Shown here one piece after another: positions 19,140 to 27,524 of a stretch of DNA of 64,000 nt. The stretch covers positions 1,240,001 to 1,304,000 of the forward strand of contig CAWGVW010000001.1 of the NCBI GenBank assembly GCA_963826145.1, given 5' to 3'. This stretch comes from JBGPLJ01 sp963826145. GTDB lineage: Bacteria; Pseudomonadota; Gammaproteobacteria; Steroidobacterales; Steroidobacteraceae. The translations under genes were made by a program, and so were the position numbers. The notes under the pieces were generated by a model, which was given only the letters and a program-made list of their open reading frames with translations, was not told the origin of the DNA and searched no databases. Position 1 is the stretch's first letter. Each line of letters opens with the position of its first letter.

Positions 19140-19991
19140 TTGCGCCTGGCGAGCTTCAAAACCCGTGAGCGGGAATCCTACGGAGTCGTCGACGGTGAGC
19201 GGATCATCGATATCGGCTATCGCCTGGCCTCCCAGTTTCCGACTTTGAGGCTCGCGGTATCGGGCCTCGGACGGCGGGCGATAGAAGAAGCCGCGTTGGC
19301 ATCGGAAGTCTGGCATCGGGCAACCGACATTCAGTGGCTGCCCCCGATCCCGGATCCCGCAAAAGTCATTTGCGTCGGTCTCAACTATCGCGCTCACGTG
19401 CTCGAGACAGGTCGCCAGCCGCCATCGCGGCCGTTGCTTTTCACGCGCTTCGCCAATTCGCAGGTCGGGCATGGGGCCGCGCTGCGCCACCCCGGGATCT
19501 CGGAGAAGTATGACTACGAGGGTGAACTCGCCGTTGTGATCGGGCGCCGAGCACACCGTGTGCCAGAGGCCCAGGCGCTGGAGGCGGTCCTCGGTTACAC
19601 GTGTTTCAACGACGGCAGTGTTCGTGACTGGCAGGAACATTCCACTCACTTCACCGCGGGCAAGAATTTCGTCGCATCCGGTGCCTGCGGGCCCTGGATT
19701 GTGACGGCGGACGAAATACCCGATCCCGCATTGCTCAAACTCGAGACGCGCGTCAACGGAGAAACCTGGCAGCGCGCACCCGTTTCGGACCTTGTTTTCA
19801 GTGTTCCCTACCTAATCAGCTACTGCTCGATGTTCACGGAGCTCCTGCCCGGCGACATGATCGCCACGGGGACTCCCGGCGGAGTCGGAGCGTGGCGCAG
19901 GCCCGTTTACTGGCTGAAGGAAGGGGACGAGGTCGAGGTAGAAATTTCCGGAATTGGAGTCCTGCGCAACCGGGTCACCGGCGCCGGTTGA
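19140..19991 (+). CDS. Fumarylacetoacetate hydrolase family protein
   Basis: 283-aa FAH-fold enzyme. Members hydrate or hydrolyse 2-oxo acid-type substrates using a divalent metal. The metal site is visible as KYDYEGELAVVIG (two acidic ligands) and the later Asp in CFNDGSVRDWQ; the lid region HSTHFTAGKNFVASGACGPWIV and GDMIATGTPGGVG are conserved. Start is TTG 19140 (MRLASFKTRERESYG), 8 nt after the TPR gene; no other start fits and no Shine-Dalgarno sequence is clear. Followed after 19 nt by an HMG-CoA-lyase-type gene, so both probably work in ring-cleavage or leucine catabolism. Substrate unknown. Confidence 0.88.
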   Translation: MRLASFKTRERESYGVVDGERIIDIGYRLASQFPTLRLAVSGLGRRAIEEAALASEVWHRATDIQWLPPIPDPAKVICVGLNYRAHVLETGRQPPSRPLLFTRFANSQVGHGAALRHPGISEKYDYEGELAVVIGRRAHRVPEAQALEAVLGYTCFNDGSVRDWQEHSTHFTAGKNFVASGACGPWIVTADEIPDPALLKLETRVNGETWQRAPVSDLVFSVPYLISYCSMFTELLPGDMIATGTPGGVGAWRRPVYWLKEGDEVEVEISGIGVLRNRVTGAG

Positions 19992-20010
19992 CGCGCCCCG
20001 CGCCCAGCCA

Positions 20011-20928
20011 ATGAAAGAGAGCGTCAACATCGTTGAAGTTGGACCGCGGGATGGGCTGCAGAGCGAACCTGAAGTCCTCTCAACGGCCGCAAAAGTCGCG
20101 TTCATCGAGCGCCTCGCGGACAGCGGCCTGAGGCGCATCGAAGTTGCAAGCTTCGTCAATCCAAGAAAGGTTCCACAGATGGCCGGCGCCGAGGAGGTGC
20201 TGGCGGCTCTGCCACACCGGCCAGGACTCGATTACATCGGCCTCGTGTTGAACCGCAAGGGCTTCGATCGCGCAAGCGCCGCCGGGTGCCCGGAGGTCGG
20301 AATGGCACTCGGTGTGACCGATTCATTCAATCAGCGCAACCAGGGAGTAACGACGGCCGAATCGATCGCGCAATGGCTCGACATCGCGGCAGCTGCGCGA
20401 TCAGCCGGCATTCGGGCGCAGGTGACGCTTTCGGTCTCGTTCGGGTGTCCATTCGACGGCGAAGTCGCCATCGAGCGTGTTGTCGACGTCGTTCGCCGCG
20501 TGGCGGAGGGACGGCCGACGGAAATTGCGCTCGCCGACACCATTGGCGTCGCGGTGCCGCCGCAGGTGACGAGGACACTTGAGCAGGTGCGCACAGCTGT
20601 CCCAGACATGGCGCTGCGCTGTCATTTTCATAACACTCGAAATACCGGGCTGGCGAATGCCATGGCAGCCGTGGAGTGTGGTGTGACGACGCTCGACGCA
20701 AGCTGCGGTGGCATCGGCGGTTGTCCGTTCGCGCCGGCGGCGACGGGGAATATTCCAACGGAAGACTTGATATACCTGCTCGAGCGCTCGGGCTACAGCA
20801 CTGGCGTGTCCCTGGATCGTCTGATCGACACCAGTCGATGGTTGCAGGGGGCGCTTGGACGGCCCGTGCCCGGGATGCTGTCGAAGGCCGGGCCTTTTCC
20901 ACCAGCCGCGCGAACTGATATTAGATAG
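20011..20928 (+). CDS. Hydroxymethylglutaryl-CoA lyase
   Basis: TIM-barrel lyase, 305 aa, that splits HMG-CoA into acetyl-CoA and acetoacetate, the last step of leucine breakdown. VEVGPRDGLQSEP gives the metal Asp and catalytic Arg, RCHFHNTRNTGLAN the two metal histidines, and GGIGGCPFAPAATGN the HMGL signature with the catalytic cysteine. ATG 20011 is used; upstream reading overlaps the preceding gene. A broader acyl-CoA lyase substrate is possible. The stop codon lies inside an inverted repeat. Confidence 0.9.
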   Translation: MKESVNIVEVGPRDGLQSEPEVLSTAAKVAFIERLADSGLRRIEVASFVNPRKVPQMAGAEEVLAALPHRPGLDYIGLVLNRKGFDRASAAGCPEVGMALGVTDSFNQRNQGVTTAESIAQWLDIAAAARSAGIRAQVTLSVSFGCPFDGEVAIERVVDVVRRVAEGRPTEIALADTIGVAVPPQVTRTLEQVRTAVPDMALRCHFHNTRNTGLANAMAAVECGVTTLDASCGGIGGCPFAPAATGNIPTEDLIYLLERSGYSTGVSLDRLIDTSRWLQGALGRPVPGMLSKAGPFPPAARTDIR

Positions 20929-20948
20929 TCTTCGTATCTATCTGATAT
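20918..20948. repeat. Imperfect inverted repeat between HMG-CoA lyase and peroxiredoxin genes
   Basis: Arms ATATTAGATAG and CTATCTGATAT (10 of 11 positions complementary) flank nine bases. It overlaps the lyase stop codon and sits about 160 nt before the peroxiredoxin start. It is AT-rich with no U-run, so it looks more like a protein-binding site than a terminator. ATAG/CTAT cores recall OxyR half-sites, but the spacing (nine, not seven) does not match. Confidence 0.4.
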
Positions 20949-21110
20949 TGAAGAACCGACCGTTGCAATTTTACAGCCGCCTTGTCTCCAGCAAGAAATC
21001 TCCGGTATACAGCGCCTTCCGTTTAATACGGCCTCACGGAGATCTGCGGCGCTCCTGAAGAGCGTCCGAAGCGAACCTATCAAAACGGCAGCAAGCCGAG
21101 GAGAACGACG

Positions 21111-21593
21111 ATGGCTATCAAAGCTGGGGACCGGCTGCCAGCCGGTGAATTGCGGATCATGGGCAAGGATGGGCCGCAGAAGGTTACGGCGGAGCAACTA
21201 TTCAAGGGCAAGACCGTCGTCCTGTTCTCGGTGCCTGGCGCATTTACGCCAACCTGCGACGCAAAGCACCTGCCGGGCTTCGTGCAGCACGCCGACAAGA
21301 TCCGCGCGAAAGGCGTCGACAGCATCGTCTGCATGGCGGTCAACGACGTGTTCGTCATGAACGCCTGGGGCAAGCATTCAAACGTGGGCGACAAGATCCT
21401 GATGGTCGCCGACGGCAACGGCGAGTACGCGAAGGCGCTCGGTCTCGAACTGGATGGACGCGGCTATGGCATGGGTCAGCGTGGACAGCGTTTCGCGATC
21501 ATCGCCAAGGACGGTGTTGCGACGCATGTGAACGTCGAAGGGCCCGGCGAGTTCAAGGTATCGAGCGCCGAGTACGTCCTCGATCAGCTTTGA
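21111..21593 (+). CDS. Peroxiredoxin, Prx5 type
   Basis: Thiol peroxidase of the AhpE/Prx5 group, 160 aa, reducing H2O2 and organic peroxides in the cytosol. Peroxidatic Cys is C49 in PGAFTPTCDAKHLPG; another Cys (C74, SIVCMAVND) is at a position where some relatives have a second thiol. A glutaredoxin domain, fused in some homologues, is absent. Upstream GGAGAACGACG is a good ribosome site. It converges on etfA with 7 nt between stops. Confidence 0.95.
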   Translation: MAIKAGDRLPAGELRIMGKDGPQKVTAEQLFKGKTVVLFSVPGAFTPTCDAKHLPGFVQHADKIRAKGVDSIVCMAVNDVFVMNAWGKHSNVGDKILMVADGNGEYAKALGLELDGRGYGMGQRGQRFAIIAKDGVATHVNVEGPGEFKVSSAEYVLDQL

Positions 21594-21600
21594 CAGGCGC

Positions 21601-22542
21601 TCAGGAGAGGAGCTTTTCGAGCTCTGGCAGCACCGTGAAGAGATCGCCCACGAGGCCGTAGTCGGCGACCTCGAAGATCGGCGCTTCGCTGTCCTTGTTG
21701 ATCGCGACAATGGTGCGGGCGTCCTTGATACCCGTCAGGTGCTGGATGGCGCCAGAGATTCCGACAGCGACATAGAGTTCGGGCGCGATGATCTTGCCCG
21801 TCTGGCCGACCTGCATGTCATTCGCCGCATAGCCGGCGTCGACGGCGGCGCGTGAAGCGCCGACGGCCGCACCCAGCTTGTCGGCGATCGCAAATAGCAG
21901 CTTGAAATTGTCGGCGCTCCCGAGCGCGCGACCGCCGGATATCACGACGCGCGCGCTTTGCAGGTCGGGCCTGCCGGCATCCGCCGAGCTCAACGACACG
22001 AAACGAGTGTGCGTCGGCAGCGGTGAGTCGCTCTTGCAACTCTCAATCACGGCGGCGCCGCCCGCTGGCGCCGCTTCAAACGAGGCAGTCCGTACCGTCG
22101 CCACGACCTTGAGGCCGGCCGCGACTTCAACTGTCAGGATGGCATTGCCCGCGTAGACCGGCCGTCGAAATCGGGCGGCGGATTCGACAGCCATGATGTC
22201 ACTCACCTGCGTAACACCGATCAGCGCCGCCACGCGAGGCATCAAGTCCTTGCCGAAGGTTGTCGATGGCCCGAACACGTGCGTGAAGTCCGCAGCTAGT
22301 GTCGCGATCTGTGGGGCAAGTATCGCGGCCAGACCATGTGCATTCGCGGCAAGGTCGAATCGCAAGACCTTGGCAATACCCGCGAGCTTCGCCGCGTCGA
22401 CGGCTGGTGCCGCCGTGTCCTCGCCAAAGAGCGCAATCGTAAGTTCTGCTCCCGGAACGGCTCTTGCGCAGGTGACGCACTTGGCCGTGCTCGCGTTTAG
22501 CCGACCATTCGCATGCTCGCCGATGATGAGGACACGGCTCAT
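21601..22542 (-). CDS. etfA: Electron transfer flavoprotein alpha subunit EtfA
   Basis: FAD-carrying subunit, 313 aa, of the soluble ETF that collects electrons from acyl-CoA dehydrogenases and passes them to ETF-quinone oxidoreductase. The C-terminal FAD domain shows VISGGRALGS, GASRAAVDAGYAANDMQVGQTGK, APELYVAVGISGAIQHLTG and VAINKDSEAPIFEVADYGLVGD. ATG overlaps the etfB stop (ATGA). Confidence 0.97.
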   Translation of the reverse strand: MSRVLIIGEHANGRLNASTAKCVTCARAVPGAELTIALFGEDTAAPAVDAAKLAGIAKVLRFDLAANAHGLAAILAPQIATLAADFTHVFGPSTTFGKDLMPRVAALIGVTQVSDIMAVESAARFRRPVYAGNAILTVEVAAGLKVVATVRTASFEAAPAGGAAVIESCKSDSPLPTHTRFVSLSSADAGRPDLQSARVVISGGRALGSADNFKLLFAIADKLGAAVGASRAAVDAGYAANDMQVGQTGKIIAPELYVAVGISGAIQHLTGIKDARTIVAINKDSEAPIFEVADYGLVGDLFTVLPELEKLLS

Positions 22543-23291
22543 GACACTAGACCCTTCTTGCGGAGCGCCTCGACGAGTTCGCCGGCGGTCTTGACCAGCA
22601 CGCCCTTCTGTCGCTGCGGCGGTGGATCGGTACGCAGCACCTTCACGTCACTCGTCGCAGTCACGCCGAGGCTTTCGACGGTTACCATATCAAGCGGTTT
22701 CTTCTTGGCTTTCATGATGTCGGGCAGCTTCACGTAGCGGGGCTCATTGAGTCTGAGGTCCGTCGTCAGCACGGCTGGCAGATCGATTTCCAGGGTCTCA
22801 AGGCCCGCATCGACCTCGCGCGTCACGCGCGCGACGTTGCCGCTCAGTTCGACCTTGGACGCGAAGGTAGCTTGAGGGCGATTCCAGAGGGCCGCCAGCA
22901 TTTGGCCGGTCTGGTTGTTGTCATGATCGATGGCCTGCTTGCCCAGGATCACGAGGCTCGGGCCTTCCTTCTCGATGAGCTTCAGGAAGATGCGGGCGGC
23001 CGTTAGCGGTTCGACGGAGGCATCATTCTGGACCAGCACCGCGCGGTCGGCGCCCATCGCCAGTGCCGTTCGCAGCTGTTGCTGCGTGTCGGCCGGTCCG
23101 ATACTTACGGCAACAACCTCGGTTGCCGCTCCGCGTTCTCGGATACGCAATGCCTCCTCGAGGGCGATCTCATCGAACGGGTTGATACTCATCTTGACGC
23201 CGTCCGTGATGACGCCGCTACCGTCCGGCTTAACGCGCACCCGGACGTTGTAGTCGACGACCCGCTTGATGCACACCATCACTTTGCTCAT
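22539..23291 (-). CDS. etfB: Electron transfer flavoprotein beta subunit EtfB
   Basis: AMP-binding subunit of ETF, 250 aa. Begins KVMVCIKRVVDYNVRVRV, with INPFDEIALEEALRIRE, the AMP-site segment VILGKQAIDHDNNQTGQMLAALW, and the recognition loop near RYVKLPDIMKAKKKP that docks on dehydrogenases. First gene of etfBA; GGAGGCGCGG precedes the ATG. Confidence 0.97.
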   Translation of the reverse strand: MSKVMVCIKRVVDYNVRVRVKPDGSGVITDGVKMSINPFDEIALEEALRIRERGAATEVVAVSIGPADTQQQLRTALAMGADRAVLVQNDASVEPLTAARIFLKLIEKEGPSLVILGKQAIDHDNNQTGQMLAALWNRPQATFASKVELSGNVARVTREVDAGLETLEIDLPAVLTTDLRLNEPRYVKLPDIMKAKKKPLDMVTVESLGVTATSDVKVLRTDPPPQRQKGVLVKTAGELVEALRKKGLVS

Positions 23292-23411
23292 CCGCGCCTC
23301 CTAGCTATTGCGCGCGAAGTATAACGGGGCCGCCGCGGCATCATTCCTGCATGAGCTGGACCTTTTGCTCTGCCAAAAAACCGACGATCGGCGTCCACGA
23401 TCCGATTGTCG

Positions 23412-23440
23412 CTTGTCACCGACAGGGGCGGGTGCTAATG
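23412..23440 (+). promoter_or_regulatory. Possible promoter of an intergenic small RNA
   Basis: TTGTCA (5 of 6 to the -35 consensus), 17 bases, TAATGT (weak -10, keeps T1, A2 and T6). A start near 23447 would give a transcript of about 215 nt ending at the terminator at 23661. Confidence 0.4.
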
Positions 23441-23446
23441 TCCAGC

Positions 23447-23661
23447 GCCAAGAGGCCAAGCCAAGAACTCAGAATTTCGACAGTTTCGGGGAACCCAGAC
23501 GATGTGCAATCCGGGCCGCCTGCAAGGCAGCCCAAGTCTGAAAATCCTTCGGTTTACGTCCTGCGCAAGAAAAATCAGAACGAGCTGGACGCGAGGGGAG
23601 CACCTGGGCGCACACACCTCGGGTGCCTAATAAAAGCGGCTTTCGCGAGCCGCTTTTTTTT
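23447..23661 (+). ncRNA. Candidate small RNA of unknown type
   Basis: Inferred from an otherwise orphan terminator in a non-coding gap. Internal structure includes GGGC-GCC/GGC-GCCC (about 23514-23534) and GCACC/GGTGC (about 23600-23626) stems before the terminator. The eight-U tail is typical of Hfq-bound RNAs. It does not match 6S, SRP, RNase P or tmRNA by eye. Confidence 0.45.
23631..23661 (+). terminator. Rho-independent terminator
   Basis: AAAAGCGGCT, short loop TTCGCG, AGCCGCTTTT extended to eight T. It is oriented on the plus strand, where no protein gene ends; the nearest upstream gene points away. Confidence 0.85.
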
Positions 23662-23752
23662 GTCCGCGTTGCGCGTCGAGACCCGCGGCCCATAGACTCC
23701 CGCGTCCTTATGCCGACGGGCGCTTCGACCGCCTCTGGTGTTCTTCGACACG

Positions 23753-24694
23753 ATGTTGCGCTACGCCGTCTCCCGCCTGCTCGGCATTATCCCGACGCTT
23801 TTTCTCGTCATCACCGTGGCGTTTTTCATCGTTCGCCTGGCGCCGGGTGGCCCATTCGATCAGGAAGCGACGCTGGCGCCTGAAATCCGTGCGAACCTCG
23901 AGGCCGCCTACGGACTCGATCAGCCCGCCTGGGTCCAATATGGCCGCTACCTGAAGGCTCTTGCGCACGGCGACTTCGGCCCTTCGTTCAAGTATCGGGA
24001 CTTTACGGTCACCGAGCTCATCCGCCGAGGCCTTCCCGTGAGTCTCACGATTGGTTTTCTCGCGTTGCTCCTGGCTCTTGGCTGCGGTGTCTGCGCCGGT
24101 TGTGTTGCCGCGCTCAACCGCGGCCGATGGCTTGACCCACTCATCATGGGCGGCGCCGTGATCGGCGTGATCGTCCCGGTGCTTGTCGTCGCGCCACTGC
24201 TGCAGCTCATCGTTGGCATCGAGCTCAGGTGGCTTCCCGTCTCGGGCTGGCGGCGCGGCGCCGTGAGCGATCTGGTGCTCCCGGTGATCACACTTGCATT
24301 GCCCTTGACGGCCTACATCGCGCGAATGACCCGCGGCTCGATGCTGGAAGTGCTGTCAAGCAACTTCATCCGCACGGCATACGCCAAAGGTCTGCCTACC
24401 CACTGGATCATTCTGCGACACGCGCTGCCACCGGCTCTGCTGCCGGTCGTGAGTTATCTTGGGCCGGCTGCCGCGATGCTGCTGACAGGGTCGCTCGTGG
24501 TCGAGAAGCTGTTTGGCCTGCCGGGGAGTGGGCGCTACCTGATCGAAGGCGCTCTCAATCGCGACTACACGCTGGTCCTAGGCATGACGATTGTCGTTGC
24601 GGTATTGACGCTCACGCTGAATCTCCTAGCCGATCTGATCTACGCCTGGCTCGATCCACGCGTGCGGCTACAGGTTGAGGCAGCCCGCTCGTGA
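23753..24694 (+). CDS. Oligopeptide-type ABC transporter permease (OppB/DppB-like)
   Basis: Inner-membrane permease, 313 aa, with six predicted helices. Starts MLRYAVSRLLGIIPTLFLVITVAFF; the EAA loop that contacts the ATPase reads NFIRTAYAKGLPTHWIILRHALPPALLP; GSLVVEKLFGLPGSGRYLIEGALNRDY is a family block. A GTG at 23738 would add five residues. The next gene overlaps by 4 nt. The substrate is unknown; peptides or peptide-like compounds are usual. Confidence 0.93.
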   Translation: MLRYAVSRLLGIIPTLFLVITVAFFIVRLAPGGPFDQEATLAPEIRANLEAAYGLDQPAWVQYGRYLKALAHGDFGPSFKYRDFTVTELIRRGLPVSLTIGFLALLLALGCGVCAGCVAALNRGRWLDPLIMGGAVIGVIVPVLVVAPLLQLIVGIELRWLPVSGWRRGAVSDLVLPVITLALPLTAYIARMTRGSMLEVLSSNFIRTAYAKGLPTHWIILRHALPPALLPVVSYLGPAAAMLLTGSLVVEKLFGLPGSGRYLIEGALNRDYTLVLGMTIVVAVLTLTLNLLADLIYAWLDPRVRLQVEAARS

Positions 24695-25572
24695 CGACAC
24701 CGACGGCCATGACTGGCACCCGGCGTGATGGCGGTCTTTGGCGAGATGCCGGGCGCAAATTCCGCTCGCGACCTGCGACACTTGCGGCAATTACATTCCT
24801 CGCGGTGACAGTCGTTCTCGCATGGCTTGGACCGTCGCTGAGCCCTCATGCCTATGACGCACTCGACTTCGCGCACCTCCTCTCAAGACCGGCGATCGCC
24901 GACGGTCACTGGTTCGGCACCGACGACCTGGGCCGAGACCTATTCGTCCGGACGATGCTTGGGCTCAGGATTTCACTAGCTATCGGCTTGCTCGCCACTG
25001 CTGTGAGCGTACTCATCGGCGTGAGCTACGGCGCAATTGCCGGGTACGCCGGCGGTCGGGTCGATGAGATTATGATGCGGGCCGTCGACCTGCTGTTCGC
25101 CCTGCCGCAGTTCTTTTTCGTGCTGCTGCTCGCGGTGCTCTTTGACCAGAACCTCATCGTGCTCTTCATGACGATCGGCGCGTTCGGTTGGCTCGTCATG
25201 GCGCGAATCGTACGCGGCGAGGCGCAGAGCCTGAAGCGCCGTGAATTCATCGAGGCCGCCGTTGCCTGCGGTGTGTCGACGCCGCGGATTGTCACGCGCC
25301 ATATCGTGCCGAATCTTCTCGGCCCGGTGGTTATCTACGCGACGCTTACCATTCCGCAGATGATCCTTCTCGAGAGCCTTCTCAGCTTTCTCGGTCTCGG
25401 CGTGCGCGAACCGCTGGCGAGCCTCGGGGGTCTCGTGGCTGATGGCGCTGCGCACATGGACGCGGCACCGTGGATGCTTCTGATGCCCGCCGGATTCCTT
25501 TGCGCATTGTTGCTCGCCTTCAATCACATCGGCGACGCATTGCGGGACGCGCTTGATCCACGGGAGCACTGA
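24691..25572 (+). CDS. Oligopeptide-type ABC transporter permease (OppC/DppC-like)
   Basis: Second permease, 293 aa, GTG start at 24691 inside the previous stop (GTGA). Has the N-terminal OppC region with one helix (LAAITFLAVTVVLAWLGPSLSPHAYD), HWFGTDDLGRDLFVRTMLGLRISL typical of DppC/OppC, and the EAA loop RREFIEAAVACGVSTPRIVTRHIVPNLLGP. The GTG and the coupling fit an operon of four transport genes. Confidence 0.93.
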   Translation: MTTPTAMTGTRRDGGLWRDAGRKFRSRPATLAAITFLAVTVVLAWLGPSLSPHAYDALDFAHLLSRPAIADGHWFGTDDLGRDLFVRTMLGLRISLAIGLLATAVSVLIGVSYGAIAGYAGGRVDEIMMRAVDLLFALPQFFFVLLLAVLFDQNLIVLFMTIGAFGWLVMARIVRGEAQSLKRREFIEAAVACGVSTPRIVTRHIVPNLLGPVVIYATLTIPQMILLESLLSFLGLGVREPLASLGGLVADGAAHMDAAPWMLLMPAGFLCALLLAFNHIGDALRDALDPREH

Positions 25573-26552
25573 TGCGGCCGCTCCTCGATATCTCGCGGCT
25601 CAATGTGCGGTTTTCGACTCCCGAGGGGGAAGTGGCGGCCGTCCGCGACGTTGATCTGCAACTGCGGGCAGGTGAGTGCCTCGGCATCGTCGGCGAATCG
25701 GGTTCCGGCAAGAGCCAGATCTTCCTGGCGGCGCTCGGCCTGCTCGCTCGCAATGGTGTTGTCGAGGGTGCAGCGTGGTTCGATGACGTGGCCCTCGTCG
25801 GCGGCGACCGGGCGGATCTCAGGCGAATCCGCGGCGCACGCATCGGGATGATCTTCCAGGATCCGATGACCTCACTCGCTCCGCACCTCACGATCGGCGA
25901 GCAGTTGAGCGAAGTGCTGCGGTTCCATCGCGGCCTTGATCGCCGATCGGCGAACGATCGCGCGCGCGAGCAGCTCGAGCGCGTCCATATCGGCGACGCG
26001 GCAACCCGGCTCGGCCAATACCCACATGAGTTGTCGGGCGGCATGCGCCAGCGCGTCATGATCGCGATGGCGCTGCTTTGCGAGCCCCAACTCGTGATCG
26101 CCGATGAGCCGACGACGGCGCTCGACGTAACGGTGCAGGCCGAGATCCTGGCGCTCTTTCGCGAATTGCGCTCGACCAGCCGGCTCACGCTGGTAGTCAT
26201 CTCGCACGATGCCGGCGTGATCGCCGAGCTCTGCGATCGTGTTGCCGTCATGTATGCGGGGCGCGTCGTCGAAGACGCGGCGGTCGATGCGATCTTCACG
26301 AAGCCTCGGCATCCCTACACGCAGGGATTGCTGGCCGCGGTGCCTCGCATCGATGGGGCCCTCGATGGCCCGATGCAAACCGTGCCCGGACAGCCGCCAA
26401 GCCTCCTCGAGCGAACGCCGGGCTGCAGTTTCGCGGCGCGGTGTCCGCGGGTCGGCGATCGTTGCCGCCTCGAGCGCCCAAACCTGCGTGCGACCGATAC
26501 CGCCACGCACCTCTTTGCTTGTCATCATCCGGTCTCGGAGTGGCGCCTGTGA
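25572..26552 (+). CDS. Oligopeptide-type ABC transporter ATPase (OppD/DppD-like)
   Basis: 326-aa nucleotide-binding subunit. Walker A GESGSGKSQ, signature ELSGGMRQRVMIAMAL, Walker B QLVIADEPTTALDV, switch His in VISHD, and the OppD/F C-terminal extension with a possible Fe-S motif: GCSFAARCPRVGDRCRLERP plus a later C in FACHHP. Start shares one base with the permease stop (TGATG). Confidence 0.94.
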   Translation: MRPLLDISRLNVRFSTPEGEVAAVRDVDLQLRAGECLGIVGESGSGKSQIFLAALGLLARNGVVEGAAWFDDVALVGGDRADLRRIRGARIGMIFQDPMTSLAPHLTIGEQLSEVLRFHRGLDRRSANDRAREQLERVHIGDAATRLGQYPHELSGGMRQRVMIAMALLCEPQLVIADEPTTALDVTVQAEILALFRELRSTSRLTLVVISHDAGVIAELCDRVAVMYAGRVVEDAAVDAIFTKPRHPYTQGLLAAVPRIDGALDGPMQTVPGQPPSLLERTPGCSFAARCPRVGDRCRLERPNLRATDTATHLFACHHPVSEWRL

Positions 26553-27511
26553 CAGCCGCGGTATTGCAGGTGCATGAGCTCGGCGTGCGCTTCACTGTGC
26601 GCGGCCTGCAATTGCAGGCGCTTGAGGCCGTCTCCTTCACACTCCCCGGGCAGGGAGCACTTGGTGTCGTAGGCGAATCGGGCAGCGGCAAGTCAACGCT
26701 GGCGCGCGCCATCCTCCGGTTGCTCCCGAAAGTGCACGGAACGGTCAATTGGGAAGGAACGGATGTCTATCGACTGGCGGCCAAAGATCTGCGTCGACGT
26801 CGCCAGCGCGTGCAGATCGTCTTTCAGGACCCGCTGGCGTCGCTTGATCCGCGCCAGACCATCGGCGCGATCGTCGCGGAGCCTCTCGAGGTCGTTGAGC
26901 CCGGCCTCGAACGCAATGAGCGGGCGGGTCGAGTCGCGGGCACGCTCGAGCGGGTGGGGCTGAGTCCCGATCATGCCAACCGGTATCCCCATGAGTTCAG
27001 CGGCGGACAGTGCCAGCGCGTCGCCATCGCACGCGCAATCATCGGATCTCCGCGCCTGCTCGTGTGCGATGAGCCGCTGAGCGCGCTCGATGTTTCCGTG
27101 CAGGCGCAGATCGTGAACCTGCTCGATGAATTGCGGTGCGACCTGGGCCTCGCGCTCATTTTCATCAGTCACAATCTCGCGGTTGTCCGGAGGACCGTTC
27201 AAAGGGTACTCGTGCTGTACCGTGGGCGGGTCGTTGAACTCGCCGATCGCGACGCGCTGTTTTCGACCCCGCGTCACCCGTATACGCGAGCCTTGCTCGA
27301 CGCCGTGCCAGTTCCGGATCCGGCCCATGCGCGCCGTGGCGGCCGCACCGCCGCCGTTGAGATCAGTTCGGCATTCGGGCCGCGCGCGGGCTGCGTATTC
27401 GAGCGACGTTGCCCATTTGCAGTGGATCGCTGCCGCCACGAAGTACCGACGCTCGAGAGCGCAGGTCCGGGTCAGCTGGTTGCGTGCCACCGCTGGCACG
27501 AACTTGCATGA
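26549..27511 (+). CDS. Oligopeptide-type ABC transporter ATPase (OppF/DppF-like)
   Basis: Partner ATPase, 320 aa, GTG start at 26549 in the preceding stop (GTGA). Walker A GESGSGKSTLARAIL, signature EFSGGQCQRVAIARAI, Walker B RLLVCDEPLSALDVSVQ, FISHNLAVVRR, and the C-terminal cysteines GCVFERRCPFAVDRCRHEVP and VACHRW. The two ATPases form a heterodimer on the permeases. No substrate-binding protein gene follows or precedes. Confidence 0.94.
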   Translation: MTAAVLQVHELGVRFTVRGLQLQALEAVSFTLPGQGALGVVGESGSGKSTLARAILRLLPKVHGTVNWEGTDVYRLAAKDLRRRRQRVQIVFQDPLASLDPRQTIGAIVAEPLEVVEPGLERNERAGRVAGTLERVGLSPDHANRYPHEFSGGQCQRVAIARAIIGSPRLLVCDEPLSALDVSVQAQIVNLLDELRCDLGLALIFISHNLAVVRRTVQRVLVLYRGRVVELADRDALFSTPRHPYTRALLDAVPVPDPAHARRGGRTAAVEISSAFGPRAGCVFERRCPFAVDRCRHEVPTLESAGPGQLVACHRWHELA

Positions 27512-27524
27512 GGACGGCGAACTG

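Larger units (their letters stand above)
23292..23752. other. Intergenic region etfB - ABC permease (461 nt) with candidate small RNA unit
   Basis: Lies between divergent genes. It contains a promoter-like pair, hairpins and a strong intrinsic terminator, all on the plus strand (see the separate entries). Open frames crossing it run through the terminator hairpin and show no family resemblance, so I do not call them genes. Confidence 0.6.

Noticed and set aside
20918..20948. OxyR binding site before the peroxiredoxin
   Set aside because: ATAG and CTAT are nine bases apart rather than seven, and the tandem second half is missing.
23351..23695. 114-codon frame in the etfB upstream gap
   Set aside because: It reads through the terminator hairpin and its U-run, and the translation is low-information.
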